Of a DNA stretch of 64,000 nt, positions 26,583-35,803 are shown piece by piece; position 1 is the first letter of the stretch; each line of letters starts with the position of its first letter. Made by a program: the position numbers and the translations under genes. Under the pieces are notes generated by a model. It saw only the letters and a program-made list of their open reading frames with translations, ran no database searches and was not told the origin of the DNA. This DNA is from Oculatella sp. LEGE 06141 (GTDB lineage: Bacteria; Cyanobacteriota; Cyanobacteriia; Elainellales; Elainellaceae): assembly GCF_015207605.1 (NCBI RefSeq), contig NZ_JADEWO010000038.1, forward strand, positions 1-64,000, read 5' to 3'.

Positions 26583-26810
26583 CTATTGCGGTGTTTCTTG
26601 CAAATCAGGTCGTTCCTCTGGAACGATCGCCCCTTCTACAGGGCAGACTTGCAGACAAATGCCGCAATCAATGCAGGTGGCAAAGTCGATCCAGTACCAG
26701 TCTGTTCCTTTGGTATTCTTGCCGGGGCCTTCATGAATACAGGCCACCGGACAAGCGTCAACACAATCTGCAACACCCTCACAGGTATTGGTCAAAATCG
26801 TATGGGCCAC
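26583..26810 (-). CDS. Two-cluster bacterial-type ferredoxin
   Basis: A 75-residue ferredoxin with two iron-sulfur motifs: CEGVADCVDACPVACI near the N-terminus (spacing suggests a [3Fe-4S] or unusual [4Fe-4S] site) and the classic CIDCGICLQVCPVEGAI further on. It is an electron carrier in the cytoplasm; the partner enzyme cannot be named. The start MAHTILTNTC is the family norm. It is a single-gene unit lying between the convergent tpiA terminator and hisZ. Confidence 0.93.
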   Translation of the reverse strand: MAHTILTNTCEGVADCVDACPVACIHEGPGKNTKGTDWYWIDFATCIDCGICLQVCPVEGAIVPEERPDLQETPQ

Positions 26811-26895
26811 AGTGTTCTCTCTTTGCGATCGGTAGGTGAGCCTTGATCGGCTTTACTCATCTAGCCTAACAGCGATCGCTCTAGTGACATCCTCC

Positions 26896-28128
26896 CTACT
26901 GGCCAACCGTCTCAATCTGAGGCAAGCCCTGGTCATCAATCCAGGCAATTTGACTAATACCACGGCGGCGGGCATACTCGTGCACTTTGTCGGCTGGCTC
27001 TCCAATCTTCAGCTTCATCTCGACTCGAACCAGGTGAGCCGACTCTCGAATTTTTTTGGCATAGGTAAAGGCTGCCGCGTATGCCTGGTTAGACACAGGA
27101 ACAATCAGCCAATGGCTTGGAGGGGTACGAGAGGGCAACTGCCCGGTTGGTAAAAGCATCTGGTGTAAATCGTCAATATGCAGCACAAACCCAACCCCAG
27201 GATAGGTCTCGGCTTGCGGGTGATACAGCCCCAACAGGTGGTCGTATCGCCCTCCTCGCCCCAAAATTCGCCGCTCGCCAGTGCCACTGCTGACCACTTC
27301 AAAGAAAATCCCCGTGTAGTAGTCAAAGGTCTGAATCAGGCTCAGATCCAAGATTAAGGAGAACTGCGGGTGCTGTTGAGCCGTAAGGCTCTCTTGCAGC
27401 AGATCAAGCAAGGTTTTGAGATTGCTAACCGTCGCTCGCTGCTGCGCGTCTAAGTCCAGGCTGGAAATTCGTTGCAGCACGTCAGCCGGACGGCCACGCA
27501 AATCCAGAATAAACAGGGCGCGATCGCGCAACTCGGCACTCAAGGGCAACGTTTCCAACGCAATTCGATCCAGGTTGGCGATCGCTTCTCTCACTGCTTC
27601 TCGCAAGGCTTCAGGAAATGCGGATAGGAGCGATCGCGTCAAACCCGCTTCACCCAACACCAGATGCCATTGGCCGATGCCCAAGTGGCGAATGCAGTCG
27701 GCTAGCAATAGCAGAATTTCGGCATCGGCCACCCCCCCCTCACTGCCAAGCAACTCTACCCCGGCATGATAAAACTCCAGTTGGCGGTTGTGGCTGCCAG
27801 CTAGCGCCCGTCGAAAGACATTGGCGTTATAGTACAGCCGTTGGGGATGGGTCACACCTGCCATGCGCGTCACAGCGGCACGGGCGATCGACGCGGTCAG
27901 CTCAGGACGCAGCCCCAGCACCTGCTCATCGACTTGCAACTGAATCACTGTAGACGGCTGAACGGCATCACCCGCCATCAGTGTTTCTAACCGCTCTAGC
28001 GTCGAGGTAATAATGCGGTGATATCCCCAACCGTGAAAAACCTGCTGTACGCGTTCTTCAATCCAACGTTTTTGGGCGACCTCCAGGGGAAAGAGATCTC
28101 TAGCTCCAACCGGGGGTTGATAGACCAT
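26896..28128 (-). CDS. hisZ: ATP phosphoribosyltransferase regulatory subunit
   Basis: A 410-residue histidyl-tRNA synthetase paralogue that forms a complex with short-form HisG for the first step of histidine synthesis. HisRS-like motifs: PPVGARDLFPLEVA at the N-terminus, RPELTASIARAAVTRM (motif 2 region), YNANVFRR, LDLSLIQTFDYYTGIFFEVV and GGRYDHLLGLY. A shortened C-terminus lacks the full anticodon-binding domain, which separates it from real HisRS. I preferred the ATG at 28128 over a TTG at 28137. hisG is not in this window. It follows the J-domain gene by about 13 bases. Confidence 0.93.
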   Translation of the reverse strand: MVYQPPVGARDLFPLEVAQKRWIEERVQQVFHGWGYHRIITSTLERLETLMAGDAVQPSTVIQLQVDEQVLGLRPELTASIARAAVTRMAGVTHPQRLYYNANVFRRALAGSHNRQLEFYHAGVELLGSEGGVADAEILLLLADCIRHLGIGQWHLVLGEAGLTRSLLSAFPEALREAVREAIANLDRIALETLPLSAELRDRALFILDLRGRPADVLQRISSLDLDAQQRATVSNLKTLLDLLQESLTAQQHPQFSLILDLSLIQTFDYYTGIFFEVVSSGTGERRILGRGGRYDHLLGLYHPQAETYPGVGFVLHIDDLHQMLLPTGQLPSRTPPSHWLIVPVSNQAYAAAFTYAKKIRESAHLVRVEMKLKIGEPADKVHEYARRRGISQIAWIDDQGLPQIETVGQ

Positions 28129-28140
28129 TCGTTTCAATGA

Positions 28141-29088
28141 TTATTTTTTCTTTCCACCAAACATCCCAAATAGGCCACCCCCCGATTTATCGGGTTTAGC
28201 CCCTTTAGGATCGGCTTTCTTAGCGACTGTTGCACTCTTGCTCTCGCTGGATGGCTCAACTCGGCGTTTGCCTTCCAGTGCAAGCGAATCATTCGGATTC
28301 AATTTTAATGCCTGATTGAAATGAATTTTCGCCATCGTAATCTGATTCGTCTTGAGATAAACGATGCCAAGGCGACTATGGCAGTTGCTATTGGCCGCAT
28401 CAAGCTGAATGGCCTCCCGTAACTCCTGAATGGCTTTGCCGTAATCTTGCTTGCTCTCAAACTCCTGAGCACGCCGCAAATAGCTCTCAACCACAGATTC
28501 TCTGGGCGGCGTAGCAGGCTGGGCGGGTGGTTGCACCTTTGGGATGGACGGGGACGCAGTAGCCGTGGCAGAACTCTGGCTCTTGCCAGGGCTAATGGCC
28601 GATTCACCGCGCCCTTCTTTACGCATCAAGTAAACCAGATTAAGCTCGCTGATTTGACCGATTACATCCAGGGTTTGACTCAAATCTTCATACTGTCTGG
28701 CAAACAAGCCTCGAACCCCTGCCCGGTAGGCATTATCTAAATCGCTAGCAGCGGCCAAGCGACGTGCAACGTCACTGACTAAAACCACGGTTTCTTGCTG
28801 CCGTAGGGCGTGTTGCCCTTTCAGCCGTAGCAGAATGCAATACTCTGTGTAGTTGCGCTCATTGGAAAGCTTTTCGTAGGCCGGGTTCACTAGCTTAGAC
28901 AGCAGATCAACCGCACGCTGGCGATCGCCTGAATCCTCCATAGTGAAGCTATCTGGATGCAGGCGACGGGCAATTTTGAGGTAATGCTTACGAAACTCTT
29001 TAATATCAGCATCCACAGGGACGCCCAAAATTGCGTGATGATCAATGAAGTCTAAACTAAATAGCCCTTGGTCAACTTTGAGAGACAT
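28141..29088 (-). CDS. J-domain protein with TPR repeats
   Basis: About 315 residues. The N-terminal J domain (LDFIDHHAILGVPVDADIKEF, HPD at positions 44-46 from the ATG, which is residues 49-51 if the upstream GTG is used) should stimulate an Hsp70 ATPase. A Pro/Ser-rich linker precedes two or three TPR units (SYLRRAQEFESKQDYGKAIQELREAI; CHSRLGIVYLKTNQITMAKIHF; ALKLNPNDSLALEG). The basic tail ends GGLFGMFGGKKK. I chose the ATG at 29088 (MSLKVDQG) over the GTG at 29103. The client is unknown. It sits just downstream of hisZ in coordinate order, with hisZ transcribed toward lower coordinates. Confidence 0.88.
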   Translation of the reverse strand: MSLKVDQGLFSLDFIDHHAILGVPVDADIKEFRKHYLKIARRLHPDSFTMEDSGDRQRAVDLLSKLVNPAYEKLSNERNYTEYCILLRLKGQHALRQQETVVLVSDVARRLAAASDLDNAYRAGVRGLFARQYEDLSQTLDVIGQISELNLVYLMRKEGRGESAISPGKSQSSATATASPSIPKVQPPAQPATPPRESVVESYLRRAQEFESKQDYGKAIQELREAIQLDAANSNCHSRLGIVYLKTNQITMAKIHFNQALKLNPNDSLALEGKRRVEPSSESKSATVAKKADPKGAKPDKSGGGLFGMFGGKKK

Positions 29089-29158
29089 GCTGTATAACCC
29101 CACTCCCTGCCCTAGGATTCCCTATAGTGTACTTTGCCCATACTTTAGATCAGTGCTT

Positions 29159-29989
29159 TCAAATTGGAGCAAATTCTGGTAAAGGCTTGATCTTAAGTAG
29201 TTCGTGGCTCAAAACCGAATGGAGATGATGGTTCGTTGCTAAAATGCGTCCGGAATCGATGACAAATGGGCTGCCATCATAGGCCGTCACCCGACCACCG
29301 GCTTCTTCAACCAGGATCACCCCGGCGGCCATATCCCACGGTGACAGCCCTCGTTCCCAGTAGCCGTCGAGCCGTCCACAGGCAACATGAGCCAGGTCAA
29401 TGGCCGCCGAGCCGCCTCGCCGTACGCCCTGAGTCAGGTGGGTCAAATGACAAAATTCAGCATAATTGGTGTCAATGGTTTCGCGGCGATCGTATGCAAA
29501 CCCTGTGACCAGTAAACTGTTCCGCAGTTCTGCCGTTTGAGACACCCGGATAGGATGGCGATTGCGAGTTGCTCCTAACCCTTTTGCGGCACGAAACAGG
29601 TCTTGAAAGAAGGGGGCAAAAATAACGCCAACTTGAGGAACGCCATCAATCAACAATCCAATGGAGACGGCATAAAACGGGTACTGGTGGGCATAGTTCG
29701 TGGTGCCATCGAGTGGATCGATCGCCCACAAATAGCGATCGGTTCTGGTGCCTTGCTGTCCCGATTCCTCCGCCAGGATGGAGTGGGTAGGAAAATGGCG
29801 TTGCAGTATGTTGAGGATGGCTGCTTCGGACGCTTTATCGGCCTCGGTGACTAAATCACCCGGTCTTCCTTTTTCCTCGATTGTTTCTAGCTTGCCCCAA
29901 CAGTCTTGCAATATCGTTCCGGCCGTTAGGGCAGCTTCAGTCGCAACATCAAGAAAAATCTGGAGCTGATCAGGAGTGGGCTGAGTCAT
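29159..29989 (-). CDS. Inositol monophosphatase-family phosphatase
   Basis: A 276-residue member of the lithium-sensitive phosphatase family. Metal-binding motifs are visible: ILAEESG (Glu), WAIDPLDGTTNYAHQYPFY (the D-P-L-D-G-T signature), and SPWDMAAGVILVEEAGG (second signature, W-D). Substrates may be inositol, histidinol or other sugar phosphates. The histidinol-phosphatase possibility fits hisZ being two genes away, but this cannot be told from sequence. I used the ATG at 29989 (MTQPTPDQLQIFL) rather than the upstream start at 30019. Confidence 0.93.
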   Translation of the reverse strand: MTQPTPDQLQIFLDVATEAALTAGTILQDCWGKLETIEEKGRPGDLVTEADKASEAAILNILQRHFPTHSILAEESGQQGTRTDRYLWAIDPLDGTTNYAHQYPFYAVSIGLLIDGVPQVGVIFAPFFQDLFRAAKGLGATRNRHPIRVSQTAELRNSLLVTGFAYDRRETIDTNYAEFCHLTHLTQGVRRGGSAAIDLAHVACGRLDGYWERGLSPWDMAAGVILVEEAGGRVTAYDGSPFVIDSGRILATNHHLHSVLSHELLKIKPLPEFAPI

Positions 29990-30102
29990 TAGAACGTGAC
30001 GATAGAGAATGGAGAGCAAGGGTTTGAGGCCGCGACTGGGTCTGGTCTAACCGTCCTCGCACCCCAATTTACCTCCTACACCCTACACCCTAATCTTTCG
30101 CT

Positions 30103-30654
30103 TTAAGCACGGCTCTGTTGTCGAAATTCTTCTGGTGTTTGCCGCATCGGGTTGCTTGGATTCCAGATGCCAACACCCATTAATCGGGCTTTCTCTTGGG
30201 CACGCAGGAGGCGTTGCTCGTATTTGATATTGGGCGATCGCGACACAGCCAGAGCCAACCCTGCCTCAACCAGGCGTTCGTTGAGTAACACACCGTTCTG
30301 CCACACATAGGCCAACTGCAGCGACAGTCCGTCTTCCAGTTCCAGCGGCGGTTGCAGATCGGGTTCTAAAACCACTCGCTTCTCAGAACCAACCAGTGCC
30401 TCCAGCGCCGCCTTCGCATCATGACTCCACGGAGTTTGTTGCCAGTTGGGCGCTTCAATTCCCAACAGCCGTACGCGTTCGGCCAGAGCCGATTGCCCGT
30501 TTGCAGGCAATACCTCTAGCGTTTGCCCACTTGTTACCCGCGAAACCACCACTGGTTTTCCCGGAGGAACCGTTGCCGTCTGGCAGCCCCCGAGCAGCAG
30601 GATGCAGCCAAGAATTAGTCCACTAATGCCTAAACCCCAGTTCCGCAGCAGCAC
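30103..30654 (-). CDS. Lipoprotein thermonuclease (staphylococcal nuclease-like)
   Basis: A 183-residue SNase/TNase domain protein. The N-terminus is a lipoprotein signal with lipobox LLGGC (Cys at about residue 24), so it is probably anchored outside the cytoplasmic membrane. Domain motifs: VVSRVTSGQTLEVL, ERVRLLGIEAPNW (catalytic Arg and the R-L-x-G-I signature), VVLEPD and RLLRAQEKARLMGVGIWNP. GTG start, 3 bases after the preceding ferredoxin gene stop, so the two are co-transcribed. It probably degrades DNA or RNA in the periplasm. Confidence 0.9.
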   Translation of the reverse strand: MLLRNWGLGISGLILGCILLLGGCQTATVPPGKPVVVSRVTSGQTLEVLPANGQSALAERVRLLGIEAPNWQQTPWSHDAKAALEALVGSEKRVVLEPDLQPPLELEDGLSLQLAYVWQNGVLLNERLVEAGLALAVSRSPNIKYEQRLLRAQEKARLMGVGIWNPSNPMRQTPEEFRQQSRA

Positions 30655-30657
30655 TGC

Positions 30658-31026
30658 TTAATCCTCATCTAGCGGCAGTCCACGCCGTACCTTACCCTTG
30701 CCAAAGTAGCGACCAAACTGTAACTCGTACACTTCATCCTCATCCTGAGTTTCTACTTCTAAGTCTGATCGGGCATAGCTAACGCACAGCAATGCATAGC
30801 CCCGCTGTTGCAGCTTGGGCGATAGCCCCATTGCTTCGGGTTGGTCAATCTCGCCCGATACCACCCGAACAGCGCAGGTTGTACAGGCTCCATTGCGGCA
30901 TGAGAAGGGTAAATCGACCCCCTGCATTTCAGCCGATGCCAGAATGTAACGGTCTTCTTGAACTTGAACGGAATGGTAAGTATCTTTCTGGCGGTTGTGA
31001 ATCCGCACAGTGTGTAAGCGAACCAT
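30658..31026 (-). CDS. Plant-type [2Fe-2S] ferredoxin-like protein
   Basis: A 122-residue ferredoxin from the ATG at 31026 (MVRLHTVRIHNRQKDTY). The cluster motif is SCRNGACTTCAVRVVSG with the fourth Cys in YALLCVSYARSD, the typical C-x4-C-x2-C-xn-C layout. The C-terminal extension (about 25 residues with the acidic QDEDEVYELQFG and ending FGKGKVRRGLPLDED) is longer than PetF. It probably serves a special reductase rather than bulk photosynthesis. Cotranscribed with the thermonuclease gene below it. Confidence 0.92.
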   Translation of the reverse strand: MVRLHTVRIHNRQKDTYHSVQVQEDRYILASAEMQGVDLPFSCRNGACTTCAVRVVSGEIDQPEAMGLSPKLQQRGYALLCVSYARSDLEVETQDEDEVYELQFGRYFGKGKVRRGLPLDED

Positions 31027-31178
31027 CGAACCTCTTTCACAAAACGGGACACACCGCTTATGATAATGCGCGCAGCGGCGTGAAATGCACAAAACTCCAG
31101 ATTCTATTTCCAGAGTTCCCCAAGTTCTGCTAACATAGCTATTCTGTGGCTGAATTGGTCACAGAACAGAATACGCCT

Positions 31179-31263
31179 GGAGAGGTGGCCGAGTGGTTGA
31201 AGGCGCAGCACTGGAAATGCTGTTTAGGGCAACTTAACGAGGGTTCGAATCCCTCCCTCTCCG
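31179..31263 (+). tRNA. tRNA-Ser (anticodon GGA)
   Basis: An 85-nt type II tRNA. Acceptor stem GGAGAGG with CCTCTCC and discriminator G; anticodon stem CAGCA/TGCTG around loop CT-GGA-AA; a long variable arm (about 31224-31238, TTTAGGGCAACTTAA), typical of serine; T arm GAGGG-TTCGAAT-CCCTC. No CCA is encoded; it must be added after transcription. Reads UCC and UCU codons. Genes on both sides lie on the opposite strand. Confidence 0.97.
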
Positions 31264-31280
31264 TTTTCAATTAGCAACTC

Positions 31281-31628
31281 CTAAAAGATAGTTAGAGAGG
31301 TAATGAGGGCGCGATCGGCCAGCAGATGAGCCAGTGCGAGTACGTCTTTCTGTTCTACCTTGAAGTGGTGGCTCAGGAGCGATCGCAGGGCATCTTCCAG
31401 CGGGACGCGGTGTGCTTCTGAGGTTTGCTCTGCTTGCCGAATAATATCGGCGATCGCCTGCCATTGATGCAGGGCAGTGGCTTCTCCAGCGGTGGTTAAC
31501 GTGCTACTGCCCTGCTGGTTGTGCAGTTCAAACACATCGCCTTGATGAAACACAAGAGATTGCATTAACCCCTCGATTAAGCGCGCCAACTCCAGCGGGT
31601 TGCCATTGGTTTCAATCGTAATTTTCAC
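31281..31628 (-). CDS. Hypothetical protein of 115 residues
   Basis: Starts MKITIETNGNPLELARLIEGL. A short strand then a helix, a second strand pair (HQGDVFELHNQQ), and a C-terminal helical half (WQAIADIIRQAEQTSEAH ... LEDALRSLLSHHFKVEQKDVLALAHLL). No known domain. The last helices are of a type seen in small regulators. It ends 18 bases after the tRNA-Ser on the opposite strand and lies downstream of the pyruvate dehydrogenase E2 gene in the same direction. Confidence 0.6.
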   Translation of the reverse strand: MKITIETNGNPLELARLIEGLMQSLVFHQGDVFELHNQQGSSTLTTAGEATALHQWQAIADIIRQAEQTSEAHRVPLEDALRSLLSHHFKVEQKDVLALAHLLADRALITSLTIF

Positions 31629-31689
31629 AGTTCAGGCACTTCAACGATTTAACTCTCTTAATCTACGCCAATCTGCGTGCAACAGAACA

Positions 31690-31723
31690 AAGGCTAGAAC
31701 GGAGCTATATCCCTTCTAGCCTT
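31690..31723 (-). terminator. Terminator hairpin downstream of pdhC
   Basis: A perfect 10-bp stem AAGGCTAGAA (31690-31699) with TTCTAGCCTT (31714-31723), loop 14. On the minus strand it is followed by TTTGTTCTGTT. It separates pdhC from the 115-residue gene. Confidence 0.7.
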
Positions 31724-31772
31724 CAAATTCATCAGAAGCTACCTGCCACCGACGGAGCTAAGGTTCCCGACA

Positions 31773-33095
31773 TTACAGCGTCAACGACTGCGGGTTGGTT
31801 TCAATCAGTTTTGCGAGATCTTGCAGGAACGCAGCCGCATGGGCACCATAAATAATGCGGTGATCGCAGGTGATGTTGACCTGCATTTGCTGGCGAACGC
31901 CCATCAATCCGTCTGTAGTGGCAACCACCTGCGGGCGAGATGCCCCGATCGCCAGAATCGAACCCTGTCCGGGCGGCAGAATGGCATCGAAGCGATCGAC
32001 CCCAAACATCCCCAAATTCGACAAGGTGAATGTGCCGGAGCTGTACTCGTCGGGCTGTAGCTGCTTGGCTCTGGCGCGATCGACCAACCCTTTCCAGGCT
32101 CGGGAGAGCGAGTAGATATCGGTTTGATCCGCCTGTTGCAGCACGGGAGTAATTAGCCCACCATCATCCATCGCCACAGCCACTGAAATGTTGATACTGC
32201 TGCGATGCTGAATCCCTTGCTCGGTATAGTTCGCGTTCAATAGCGGGTGTTTTTGTAACGTTACAGCCACCGCTTTAGCAAGCAGCGCTGTCATGGTGAC
32301 ACCCTTCGGCTTAATCTGCTTGTAGAGTTTATCCAGGTTGTCGGTGGTGATGGTGTAGCCTACCCGGAATGTGGGTACCTGAAGGCTGGCTGCCATGTTT
32401 CGCACCACCGCGTTTTGCAGGGTGTTAAACGGCGTAATCTGCCCGGCAACAACCGGGGTTGCTGAAGCGGTGGGTGGTGCTGCCGCCGCTGGTACTGGTG
32501 CTGGTGCTGGTTTTGACGGTGCCGTTTGCACTGCCGGAGATGGAGCGGCTGGTGTGGCAACAGCCGGACTCACCCCGGCTGCTGCCTCCACATCTTCCGC
32601 CACAATCCGCCCATGTGGGCCGCTGCCGTGCAGCGAGTTGAGATCAACCTTGAGGTCTTTAGCCAGTTTGCGGGCACGCGGAGATGCAACGATGCGACCG
32701 TTTTTGGCTGAGGGAAGAGGTGCCGGAGCCGTACTTGCCCCGTTTTGCCCGGCGGTAGCGGTGGCTGCGACGGGCTGATCGGGTTGGGCTGCGGGCGATG
32801 CTGCCGCTGGAGTGGCTTTTTCGCTGGCTTGCTGAGCGGCTGTCGCAATCTCAGCTTCGGTTTCGGCCACAAGGGCGATCGCCTGACCAACCGGAGCCGT
32901 TTCCCCTGCCTGAACGATAATAGTTGCCAGGTATCCGGCGTGAAACGATTCCACGTCCATATCTGCCTTATCGGACTCCACCACGACCACCGTTTCCCCT
33001 TTCTCAATTTTGTCGCCAGGAGATTTCACCCAGGAAACAATCTTGCCTTCGGTCATCGTAGAGCTGAGGGCAGGCATGAAAACTTCGTGAATCAT
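31773..33095 (-). CDS. pdhC: Dihydrolipoyl acetyltransferase, pyruvate dehydrogenase E2
   Basis: A 440-residue E2 core of the pyruvate dehydrogenase complex: takes acetyl from E1 on a lipoyl arm and transfers it to CoA. A single N-terminal lipoyl domain (lipoyl Lys in VESDKADMDV, near residue 43) is followed by an Ala/Pro-rich swinging linker, an E3-binding domain (ASPRARKLAKDLKVDL ... GRIVAEDV), a second linker, and the catalytic domain ending TCDHRIIYGAHAAAFLQDL (catalytic His). The plastid-type DHRIIYGA sequence matches cyanobacterial E2. A single gene here; other subunits are elsewhere. Confidence 0.96.
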   Translation of the reverse strand: MIHEVFMPALSSTMTEGKIVSWVKSPGDKIEKGETVVVVESDKADMDVESFHAGYLATIIVQAGETAPVGQAIALVAETEAEIATAAQQASEKATPAAASPAAQPDQPVAATATAGQNGASTAPAPLPSAKNGRIVASPRARKLAKDLKVDLNSLHGSGPHGRIVAEDVEAAAGVSPAVATPAAPSPAVQTAPSKPAPAPVPAAAAPPTASATPVVAGQITPFNTLQNAVVRNMAASLQVPTFRVGYTITTDNLDKLYKQIKPKGVTMTALLAKAVAVTLQKHPLLNANYTEQGIQHRSSINISVAVAMDDGGLITPVLQQADQTDIYSLSRAWKGLVDRARAKQLQPDEYSSGTFTLSNLGMFGVDRFDAILPPGQGSILAIGASRPQVVATTDGLMGVRQQMQVNITCDHRIIYGAHAAAFLQDLAKLIETNPQSLTL

Positions 33096-33229
33096 GGAGT
33101 CGCTTCCGAAATAATCTAAATAAATACTTAAGCAGTCACTAATTCTACCCTGAGACAGAGCAAGGTACCAAGCAAAAACAGGACAGGAACCCTCGATCGA
33201 GCGTTAACCGCTCAGCCAAGAGGCAGTAG

Positions 33230-33263
33230 TTTAGCTAACCCTATGTTTAAGGGCGTAGCTAAA
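33230..33263 (-). terminator. Stem-loop just after the YlqD gene
   Basis: TTTAGCTA (33230-33237) pairs with TAGCTAAA (33256-33263), and inside it CCCT pairs with AGGG. It begins directly at the YlqD stop codon. No long T-run, so it may stabilise the mRNA end as much as terminate. Confidence 0.5.
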
Positions 33264-33265
33264 TT

Positions 33266-33715
33266 CTAGAGGTCTCCACGGATTTCTTCGACAATTCCAT
33301 CGCGTAACAGAACTTCGACCTGCATCTTGCGAATCAGGTTGTCTCCGGTTTCAATCCGAAAGAATCCTTCAATCTGTCCTTGCCCAACCTCCTGGTTCAG
33401 TTCTAACAACTGCACCTGCTGCAACTGCTGCAAAATCTGGTTTTTCTTCTCCAGAAACTCGCTCTTCTTCTGGTTAATTTGGACTTGAAGATTGCCAAGT
33501 TGCTGCATTGCCGCCGGATCGTTTTGCTGGGCACTCTGCCGCTGCACTTCACTGGCCATTCGTTGGCTTTGGGCTTCTAGCTGCTGAAGTTGTGCATCCA
33601 GTTGATTGATTTGGGTTTGTAACTGTTGCTGTACCTCCTCTTTCCAGCGAGGTGTAACCACAACTTTGACGTTGACTGCCCGCTTCAAAAGCAGATGAGA
33701 CTTGGAAACATCCAT
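33266..33715 (-). CDS. YlqD-family protein
   Basis: A 149-residue protein of the YlqD family, function unknown. Short N-terminal strand region (LLLKRAVNVKVVVTPRW), then a long coiled coil rich in Gln (LQTQINQLDAQLQQLEAQSQ and on to about residue 100), and a C-terminal domain (GQIEGFFRIETGDNLIRKMQ, VEVLLRDGIVEEIRG). Cytoplasmic. Such proteins occur in Bacillus and cyanobacteria. It lies between pdhC and the acyl-ACP synthetase in the same direction, but each has its own spacing and the three need not be one operon. Confidence 0.85.
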   Translation of the reverse strand: MDVSKSHLLLKRAVNVKVVVTPRWKEEVQQQLQTQINQLDAQLQQLEAQSQRMASEVQRQSAQQNDPAAMQQLGNLQVQINQKKSEFLEKKNQILQQLQQVQLLELNQEVGQGQIEGFFRIETGDNLIRKMQVEVLLRDGIVEEIRGDL

Positions 33716-33802
33716 GAAAATTTAACTGGAAAAACGATTTGAGTAAAATCAATCACACCTGCCCTACCCCTCATTAACAGTTAACAAGATTAATGAGATC
33801 GA

Positions 33803-35803
33803 TCAGGCAAACATGTCGATAATCATACCGCGATAGCGTTCCGTCACAACGGGGCGGCGAACTTTCAGCGTTTGGGTCATCATGCCATTCTCAATGGAAA
33901 AGGGTTCTGTGATCAGGCGGAACGGGCCAATTCGATCGTCTGGACGGTAGCCAGGACGATCTTTAACTTCACGGTTTAGCTCTTGACGGAATAAGTCCTG
34001 AATCAGTTTGCTGTTGAGGTCAAGTTCTGCTCCGTTGGGCTGCTCCGACTCAGCCTGGTTGGGCGATCGCAGCTTCAAGTTTTGAGACGCAGCCCAGGCA
34101 TGTAGGGCTTCCAGATTGGGTACAATCAACGCTCCGAGCGATCGCTCATCTTGCCCCACCAACATAATTTGATCAATATAAGGACTGCGAATACAGGCAT
34201 CCTCAATCGGCTGTGGTTCAATATTTTCGCCGTTGGTCAGCACAATCGTGTCTTTAGCCCGTCCAGTCAGCACAAGATGCCCTTGTGGAGTCAACCAGCC
34301 CAAATCTCCAGTGTCAAACCACCCCTCGGGGTCGATCGCTTTTTGGGTCGCCTCTGGGTTTTGATAGTACCCCTTCATAATTTGCGGCCCTCTGGCTAAC
34401 ACCAGCCCACGCTCACCGACTGGGAGAAGCTGCCGACTCTCTGGATCAACAATCCGAATTTCAGTGGCCGGAATCGGCTGGCCGGAAGACCCTCGCAGGT
34501 TGCTCCAGGGGCGACGCGCCGTTAAAACGGGTGCGGTTTCAGTTAAACCGTAGCCAACCAGCACTTCAACATCAATGATTTCAAAAAAGGTATCTAAGTG
34601 CATGGCCAGCGATCCGCCGCCGCTAATCACCTGCTTAAGGTTACCACCCGTGGCCTCTCGTACCTTGCCATACACCAACCGCCCTGCCAGTTTGTGAAGG
34701 GGAAAATAAACAGCAGCCTTAGCGCCTGCGATCGCCCGTTCCAGGGGAGATGTGTTGAGATGATTCAGGCTCAGGTTTTCAAAGATGCGCTTTGCTTCAA
34801 CGTACTGCTGGCTACTGTGCAGCAGCGTGTGAACCAACTTTTGCTTCCGTTCCGGCTGTTCACGAAACTGTTTTTGAATCGCTTCGTAAATCGATTCCCA
34901 CAAGCGAGGCACACCAATCATGTAATGGGGCTTGTACTGCCGCATATCTTGCTTCACCGATCGCAAGTTGGTATAGATCTGCGTACAGCCTTGAGAGAGC
35001 AAGAAGTATTCGATCGTCCGTTCATAGGCGTGCCAGGTAGGCAGAATGCTTAACACGCGATCGCCCGAGTGAGGCTGAACCACAACTCCCAGCATGTTGA
35101 CCTGATGCAGCAAGTTGCCATGCGTTAACATTACGCCCTTGGGCTGCCCCGTTGTTCCAGAGGTGTAGAGCAACGTCGCCAAACTCTCTGGAGTTAAGCT
35201 GACGGGCTGTAGCGGTTGCGCGGCTCCCAGAGTCATCAGTTGTGAAAAAGACAGCAGTTGCACCTGGTCATCGGGTTCTGGCTGTTCATCCGTCAACAGC
35301 ACCACAAACCGCAGCGGGAGGTCGTGAAGCTGCGATCGCAGCTTGGCAAGGGTGGCACCATCTTGCACAACCAGACCCGTGCTGCCGCTATTTCGCATAA
35401 TGAACATCAGTTCATCGCGATCGGCCTGGGAACTGCGGACAGCGTTGACGGCACCAGCCATCATCATCCCCTGATCGGCAATTAGCCAGCGGGGGCTATT
35501 GTCTGAAAACAACGAAATGCGATCGCCCTCCTGTACCCCCAACGCTTGTAGACCCGCCGCGAACTGCCGAATCTTTTGATACAGCTCGGCGTAGGTTAGC
35601 GTTAGCGTGGGTTTAACATGGGGATCTTGCACGGCTACCAGCGTCGAAGCGTTGGCTCGTTGAGCGGCGATCGCCCAAATTTCTGGAACCGATTGAATGG
35701 TACTGTAATCAATTAAATGTCGCCGCAAGTCGTCGCGGTTGGCGATCGCATCACCCTTCGCTAGGCTCATTGGGCGAGATGAGGGGCTGGAAAAAGAAGT
35801 CAT
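33803..35803 (-). CDS. aas: Long-chain acyl-ACP synthetase (AMP-forming)
   Basis: A 666-residue AMP-binding enzyme that activates free fatty acids to acyl-ACP in cyanobacteria (single homologue, also called acyl-CoA synthetase). P-loop LLYTSGTTGQPKGVMLTHGN, motif II GYGLTETAPVLT, TGDLGWLTPQGHL and LTGRAKDTIVLTNGENI. It recycles fatty acids released from membrane lipids. I chose the ATG at 35803 (MTSFSSPSS, preceded by TAGGAG) over the upstream start at 35827. The N-terminal 30 residues are low in complexity. Confidence 0.93.
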   Translation of the reverse strand: MTSFSSPSSRPMSLAKGDAIANRDDLRRHLIDYSTIQSVPEIWAIAAQRANASTLVAVQDPHVKPTLTLTYAELYQKIRQFAAGLQALGVQEGDRISLFSDNSPRWLIADQGMMMAGAVNAVRSSQADRDELMFIMRNSGSTGLVVQDGATLAKLRSQLHDLPLRFVVLLTDEQPEPDDQVQLLSFSQLMTLGAAQPLQPVSLTPESLATLLYTSGTTGQPKGVMLTHGNLLHQVNMLGVVVQPHSGDRVLSILPTWHAYERTIEYFLLSQGCTQIYTNLRSVKQDMRQYKPHYMIGVPRLWESIYEAIQKQFREQPERKQKLVHTLLHSSQQYVEAKRIFENLSLNHLNTSPLERAIAGAKAAVYFPLHKLAGRLVYGKVREATGGNLKQVISGGGSLAMHLDTFFEIIDVEVLVGYGLTETAPVLTARRPWSNLRGSSGQPIPATEIRIVDPESRQLLPVGERGLVLARGPQIMKGYYQNPEATQKAIDPEGWFDTGDLGWLTPQGHLVLTGRAKDTIVLTNGENIEPQPIEDACIRSPYIDQIMLVGQDERSLGALIVPNLEALHAWAASQNLKLRSPNQAESEQPNGAELDLNSKLIQDLFRQELNREVKDRPGYRPDDRIGPFRLITEPFSIENGMMTQTLKVRRPVVTERYRGMIIDMFA

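Noticed and set aside
32395-33119. Long open frames opposite pdhC
   Set aside because: They mirror the Ala/Pro-rich linker of pdhC, where GC-rich codons leave antisense frames open. No independent evidence.
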